64,000 nt of DNA, from positions 305,409-369,408 of the forward strand of contig VXAZ01002107.1 in the NCBI GenBank assembly GCA_013399875.1. The letters are read 5' to 3'. This document shows positions 58,500 through 64,000 of this stretch, piece by piece; position 1 is the first letter of the stretch, and each line of letters starts with the position of its first letter. The notes under the pieces are model-generated. The model searched no databases and had not been told where the DNA came from. It saw only the letters and a list, made by a program, of their open reading frames with translations. The position numbers were made by a program, and so were the translations under genes. Origin of the DNA: Gymnorhina tibicen (taxonomy: Eukaryota > Chordata > Aves > Passeriformes > Artamidae).

Positions 58500-60187
58500 T
58501 TACTCCTCAGAGTTTTGCTGTGCAGAACCATCTTCTCGGTGTTCTTCTGGGAGAATCGCTTTTCCTCCTGTGCTTTGAATTCCTGCGTCTGAAGATGACT
58601 GATCTCCTGGCTCCCCCTCTCGCCCCGCAGGCTCTGTGTGTGCCGTGCGCTCTGCCCTGGGCTGCCCCCGGCGCTGCTGCGGCACCAGGGAGACCGGCTC
58701 CAGCAGTCCTGGGCCCGGGTTTGCGCCATCCAGGATGGGCACGTCCCTCGTGGCTGCATCTGCAGCAGGGCTCGGAAAGGAGCTCTGTGTCCCTGCCTCC
58801 CCCGGGACAGCGTGGCTGTTCCCTGCCCCTTCCTCCCCATAGAGCCTTTTGTCTTTCACCGCATTTGCCTTGTGTTCCTCTGGCTGCAACCTCTCACCTC
58901 CCGCACCCGTGTACCACACACTTGGCTTGCTCTCCACCTCTGCCTTTGCCTCTTGAGGCGGAGCTGAGCTCTCCACCAGCCACGGTGCTTGTGCCCCTCT
59001 GGGCACGCTCTCTACACTCGTACCATCTGTCCCGAGGCTGGCTGAGGACAGTCGCTCCTCCTTGAACTCCACACATTCTGCTGCATCTTCACTCCTCATC
59101 TTCTGGCTCACCTGAATTTCTTCCACAGCCGCTTCACTCAACTCGTGGTTCCCATTATGGTGCTCCTGCAACTTCAGCAGCTCACCCTCGCAGACCTCCT
59201 TTATGTTCTCAGCTGGAGTATCTGCTGGGATCTCAACTGTCAGCACCAGCAAACTCCTTATCTCATTCACATCATCAGGGGATTTATAACCCTTTTCTTC
59301 CAGCTGGCTTTCTTTTCCGGAACTATCCCCAAACCCTGCTTTCTCTGTCTTTTCATCCTGGGAAACAATCTTTGTCTCAGTACTCTCAATGCTTTCTTTT
59401 TTACTATCCCCTTCAAACCCTATTCCTACTGCATTTTCACTCTGAGATAATTTTTCCATAATTTCATTTTCTACCTTGCTTTTCTTTTCCACACTCCCTA
59501 AAATCTCTATATGTGTTACGCTCTCAGGTGGGGAAGTGAGCTTCATCTCAGAAACTTTTTCCTGTGCTGTGCTTGCTTTCTCAGTGCTGCTGACAGACGC
59601 AGCAGCCATTACTGTTTGACTCTCTGAAGTCACCTCTTCCCCTGCTGCTCCTTCAGGTACCTTAAGTTCTTTTGTAGGGCTGGCTCCAAAATTTTTTACT
59701 GCAGTGTCAGTCCCAGAAGCTACTTTCTCCTCCACAGCTTCTTGTTGTGCCTTGAATTCTCTCTCAGCACTTGCTACACACTCTGATTCATTCTCCAAAT
59801 TGCTTTTTTCCTCTGCAACTCCTTGTTTAGTGCAGCCAGCCGAAGGGGATGCCTGTTTGTCACCAGTGTCTGTAACAGCCACTGCTTCCCTCCTGCTGGC
59901 CTGATCACCAGCTGCACTAACAGAGGTGCCTGCCTCTTTGTCTGGTGACTTTCCCTCATCAGCATCCTTCTCCCACACGATTTTCCCTGTCACGATGAGC
60001 GTTTCGTCCCCGTGGCTCTCGGTGTCTGACCCCTCAGCTCGGGTGGCCGTGGGCACCTTGGCAGGGGTGCCCTGTGCTGATCCCACGGGGGTCTTCAGCT
60101 CCGTCAGGCTGGACACGCTCTCGCAGGGCACGTTCAAGTTATCCTCAAACAGGTTGTGCTTCTTCAGAACGGCGGCTTCTTTGATCA
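58500..60187 (-). CDS. NIBAN1: NIBAN1 last coding exon: 561-residue acidic tail
   Basis: One uninterrupted 1688-nt exon from acceptor TTATTCAG to TAA at 58500-58502. It starts VIKEAAVLKKHNLFEDN and ESVSSLTELKTPVGS, both conserved with mammals. A long Glu/Ser/Lys-rich stretch of low conservation follows, including a conserved-looking LLVLTVEIPADTPAE patch. It ends QQNSEE; human Niban also ends in a P/S-E-E tail. From memory the human counterpart of this exon encodes roughly 370 residues, so this tail is markedly longer. Predicted to be largely disordered. Confidence 0.9.
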
Positions 60188-63100
60188 CTGAATAAAACAG
60201 AAACACCAGAATGCTTTGGGAAGGCTGACAGAGGCACAGGGAAGAATGTACCGTGCTTTCCCAAGTTAGTGTTGTACATTTTTATATTAAAGACAACAAT
60301 AATGTTCATTTTCAGCTTCCTTTTAGTTCACAATTTTTTTCTGGGGATGGGGATTTTATTTTTTGAATAACGGCACTTTAGTATTGACCTAAGCATTCCT
60401 GAAGCAGAGGACCCACAATGCACCAGGGTAATGCTTCAGTGCAGAAGGATTTACATTGAATATGCCAATAAAAGTGTGCTGGTTACAATTATTATACTGC
60501 TGTTTTGGAACAGGCGTGCCTATGGTCTGTGAAAACATCCTGTGCAGTACATCTGCTTGTCTTATATCCCAGATATAGACAGGTACATATAGAGAGGTAA
60601 AAGTAGTTTATTTTTTATATATATATATATAATATTTATTAAGAATAGTTTAGTTTTCTGACACAGAAGCAAAGAGATCTGCACTGGCATCAGTGAGTAC
60701 TGGAAACTGCATCCAGCAGTTCATTTCATTAGGGGAAATGAATCTCTGTTGCCATTAGTCTTTACAATTCTCTTAGTCTTGAAATTGGCATAGTCTTGCC
60801 ATTTAGTCATCACCAAGTCTTTGCAAGTCAGGACAGAATTTCCCTCCTTGGCCCAGGGAATCGAGATCAAGTGAAGTTGCCACAATTACATTTTGTTAGA
60901 AAAAGGCTTGTACCAAGGCATCACTCTGAGTTCCACGGGTTTAGTAAAGCTGCCCCATAACTCAGATTTTAGGGCTCGCAACACATCTTCAGTGAGCCAA
61001 ATGAAAAAACACTGTAGGGATGTAACCACCAGTGCTGGGGAAAGTGGACAGGAACAGCCAGGTGAGGACTCTGGGAAGCTCTGAAGGAACAGCTCATGGG
61101 CCACAGGCTGCAATGTTATTCCTGTCACCTCAAGAATGTTCTCACCTTTCAGGGCCTCTTCAAGCAGTGTCTGATATAAAATCTCTTCATACACGTTCTC
61201 TACTTGGATCACACTCGTGTAATCAGCAAAAATGTACTGCTCGTATCTCTGCAGCTCCTGTGCAGGTAGGGAAGAAAGGAACAGATGGAGAAAACCGAGG
61301 GAATCTGAGTCCTACTGCAATCAATAGCTTGGAGATGCCATGGAGCAGGTCTTGCAACACCCCGTGACAGCTCCTGGGCTGCACTATTTGAACTATGACT
61401 CCATGCACTACATGTGTCCACAATCAATTACATACTTATCAAACAGTGTTCCTGCAGTATAACCACAGTTAAAAGCACTACAGATCACTGCCTGCCGAAA
61501 CAAACAGCTGCTGAGGAAATGCCTCACAACTTGTTTGTCCAAGGAGGCAAATCCACGGTGCACGGGAGATGCGGGGTTTGGTTTTGTGTTTCTAATAGGT
61601 GTGTAACACTTTGAGCTCACTGATTTATACCTAACAGGCTGTCTAGACAATAATTGAATCATTATCATTAAGCAGCTGCTTGGTGGTCTATTAAAAGTAA
61701 ATTAAGTGACCTCTGCCCACTTCTAGAAGAGGCACCTATATAAAACACCTGGAGGTTTACAAGTGAAAAGTCAGGACTTGGTGGGGCCTGTCAGCTGTGC
61801 CACACTTTGACTTCTAGAGCTGGCTGCTCATTTCTGCAGAGGCGCAAACACAAAAGGCTGGTGGGAAACCAAACAGAATGGGCTTGTGGAAGTTTGCTCC
61901 ACCACTGCTTCCTCTATGATAGAGACTTGAGGTGTCTGCACACATATTCCAGGTGGTGAAATGCTTGTCCCCGTGCACAAACATCCTGTCTTGAAGGCAA
62001 CTGCTGACACTCTACAAGAGACTCATTACTTTGGGGATCCTAAGGAAAGGAGAGTGACATACAGAAGAGAGTGATTTTAAATATATTCTTGAAAGTTGTA
62101 AAATTTAACTCAAAGACTTGCAAGTGTAGTTTGGCAAAACACTTGTTTTTAAACTTGTTTTTGAAACTGAAACAAGCTGAGCATGTAAGCAAGAGCAGCA
62201 CACTGGAGGTGAGAGCTCACAGGCAACAGGAGCAGATGAACATCCATAGAAACAGAAGGGCAGGAGGCCAGGACAGCTTGGGGCAGTCCCCTTTCAGCAG
62301 GCACAGGACAAGGCAGGAGAGTGCCCAGGGCTTTCAGAGAGTTCAGACTTCATTCTGAGCCCAGGTGAACAGCATTCCAACCAGCTGTGCTGCAGCCACA
62401 CAGGTATCACCCAACACCTCCACCAAACTGGTGTTTGCTGACTGAACATGCCCTGTGTGATTAGGAGAACAGAGATGGTCTCTCTGTGATTATTCCCTGG
62501 CTGTTGGGCAACACTTGCACTGAACACCACTGACAGCAAGGGCTGTCTCTTGCTGAGGGAGTTAAGCACAGGCTGGGCACAGTCCTGGCCCTGCCTCCGG
62601 GTGCTGCTGCAGAGGAATGAACACAAGGCCCAGCTCATCCCTGCATCCCAGCTGTCCAGAGGAACCCAGTTTCAGGGACTTCAGATTTCTAGGGAAGGAA
62701 TGAACCAGGGATGGGCAAAGGACTGCAACTGCCTTTGAGAAAGCAAGGAGTATACACAGTGTCCCCGCTTCCTGAAATCTTCCTTGGGCTCCACACCTAC
62801 CCAACCCATGAAGTGGCAAATCGAAGCACTGAGCAGGCAGGAAATCTGTACAGTTCTCCAAGAGAAAACAGCCTGACAGTGTTAAGGACTTACTGCCAAG
62901 GTGCTGTTCCTCCCCTGCCTTTCATTATTGGTTTTTGGGGTTTTTAGTCACAGACACCTACTGGTTTGAATGTTGAAGCCAGTGTCTTCTGCATTGTGGG
63001 CAGGGTAATCTGCACCAGTGCCTCTTGGAATATCTTCTTGCGGATGGTGCTGCTGTCGTAGTCATATTGCTGCCAAAACACACCGGAAAGAAACAAGCCC

Positions 63101-63742
63101 ACACGTGCCTGGGGTTATTCACCACTCCCACAGGGAACTGGTTCCTGTCAGCCTGTAGCTGCTGCATCACAGGTGCACAGGGGTTTGAATGGCCATGCAG
63201 GTTAGCCCAGCTTTTACAAAACCACTCTAAAATCTACTGTTCTGGGATTGCTTTCCCTTCTTTTAACTCTTAGGCTAGAAACAGTGCCTGAGTGCCCTCC
63301 TCGGGTGTTTCAGCACTGCCTTTTCTGAGAGTAACAAATCCTTGGTGGGCTAATTATAAGGTTAATTAAAAATTATTTATCCCGATCCACAGCATATTAA
63401 TAATCTGATTTACCTACAATTAAAGGGACTGCACATGCAAATACTTTTTAAAGTGTCTGTCGAGAACTAGGTTTTATCCCCCAAATGAGCAGCTCTGCTA
63501 AGTGCCACCAAATCAATATTTTCAGCTGGATGGTAAAAGGTTATCTTCTTTCAAATACTGAGATACATTCATATAAAATATATTCTCTGTTTCCAAAAAG
63601 GCAGCCTGAAAATGTGCTATGTGACATTTACCTTCAGCACTCTCAGCTTGACTTTCTCAATGGTTGTTGCAACTTTGGCCGAGTCTGCCTGGCGGCTTGG
63701 AGAGAACAACTGCTCAAAAGTATAAACTGCATTTTCCATCAG
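58500..63742 (-). CDS. NIBAN1: NIBAN1 (FAM129A), C-terminal 672 residues (4 exons)
   Basis: Four - strand exons (63632-63742, 62962-63069, 61146-61257, 58500-60187) join with consistent phases and GT-AG borders. They match the C-terminal two thirds of the Niban family: LMENAVYTFEQLFSP, IEKVKLRVLK, QYDYDSSTIRKKIFQEALVQ, YEQYIFADYT, IQVENVYEEILYQ and VIKEAAVLKKHNLFEDN, then a long acidic tail ending NSEE. The protein is a cytoplasmic stress-responsive regulator reported to affect eIF2alpha, S6K1 and 4E-BP1 phosphorylation. Its N-terminal part, including the PH-like domain, lies beyond the right edge. The VIKEAAVLKK and FADYT blocks point to NIBAN1 rather than NIBAN2/3, and position next to EDEM3 agrees. 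Incomplete at the 5' end because of the window limit. Confidence 0.95.
60188..62961 (-). other. NIBAN1 introns
   Basis: Introns 60188-61145 and 61258-62961. The first holds a (TA)n run near 60617-60632. No CR1 copy or other gene could be recognised. The third intron (63070-63631) and the edge segment 63743-64000 likewise show nothing identifiable. Confidence 0.75.
61146..61257 (-). CDS. NIBAN1: NIBAN1 internal coding exon (ELQRYEQYIFADYT)
   Basis: 112 nt encoding ELQRYEQYIFADYTSVIQVE and NVYEEILYQTLLEEALK, ending in the first base of a Val codon completed by the last exon. Acceptor TGCACAG, donor GTGAGA. Confidence 0.93.
62962..63069 (-). CDS. NIBAN1: NIBAN1 internal coding exon (QYDYDSSTIRKK)
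   Basis: 108 nt, phase 0, encoding QYDYDSSTIRKKIFQEALVQ and ITLPTMQKTLASTFKP. Acceptor TTGGCAG, donor GTAGGT. Confidence 0.93.
63632..63742 (-). CDS. NIBAN1: NIBAN1 internal coding exon (LMENAVYTFEQ)
   Basis: 111 nt, phase 0 at both ends, encoding LMENAVYTFEQLFSPSRQAD and VATTIEKVKLRVLK. Acceptor TTTTTAG, donor GTAAAT. It is the most upstream NIBAN1 exon visible. Confidence 0.93.
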
Positions 63743-64000
63743 CTAAAAATAGTCATTAAAAAAATCTGTTAAAGACCAGCGACATCAAATTCCTGCAAAC
63801 ACGATAAGCGTAACTGTTAATTTGAATTGTGTTTCTGAGAAGGTGCTCTGAAGAGCAATATGCACTGAAATGCTGCAATAAGTAAATAAAATTAAAGCCG
63901 TGGTATCATTATCATGCTGTCACAGGTTTCTTGTACAGATTTGATCTCATGTCACTATCCAAACTGATGGTGACAGAGCCAAAATGTAGAATTGATTATC

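Noticed and set aside
58520..59065. 181-codon open frame on the + strand
   Set aside because: It is the shadow of the long NIBAN1 last exon on the opposite strand.

Overview
This is a stretch of vertebrate nuclear genome, almost certainly from a bird and probably a songbird-like neoavian. Long spliced genes have GT-AG introns. The proteins they encode match human C1orf21, EDEM3 and NIBAN1 closely, in the gene order and orientation of human chromosome 1q25 (the region that corresponds to chicken chromosome 8, from memory). The dispersed repeats are overwhelmingly CR1-type LINE fragments, the hallmark avian repeat, and no Alu/L1/B1-type mammalian repeats are visible. No operons, CRISPR arrays, bacterial features or retroviral genes were seen.

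Layout. Positions 1 to about 22,715 hold the 3' half of C1orf21 on the + strand: three coding exons (9426-9502, 13181-13241, 21950-21988) and a 3' UTR, separated by long introns that contain most of the CR1 copies. Positions 22,716-29,344 are intergenic, between two convergent gene ends. Positions 29,345-55,213 are the complete EDEM3 gene on the - strand. All 20 coding exons could be placed with consistent splice phases, giving a 934-residue ER mannosidase that ends in KDEL. A CpG-island promoter lies at about 54,750-55,600. Positions from about 55,960 to the window edge hold the 3' part of NIBAN1 (FAM129A) on the - strand: four coding exons, including a very large last exon (58500-60187) that encodes a 561-residue acidic tail.

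Biology. EDEM3 trims mannose from N-glycans of misfolded glycoproteins in the ER, committing them to ER-associated degradation. NIBAN1 is a stress-induced cytoplasmic regulator of translation and survival. C1orf21 is a small, probably lipid-anchored protein of unknown function. EDEM3 and NIBAN1 run head-to-tail, with NIBAN1 ending only about 0.7 kb before the EDEM3 start codon. C1orf21 and EDEM3 run tail-to-tail.

The locus is mostly ordinary and syntenic, and I found no clear evidence of an undescribed system. The points most worth a second look are the lengthened acidic tail of NIBAN1, a trinucleotide repeat that forms the polypyrimidine tract of an EDEM3 splice acceptor, twin Pumilio-type sites near the EDEM3 poly(A) signal, a 57-bp tandem array grown inside a CR1 copy, and two AT-rich blocks that look like candidate regulatory elements.
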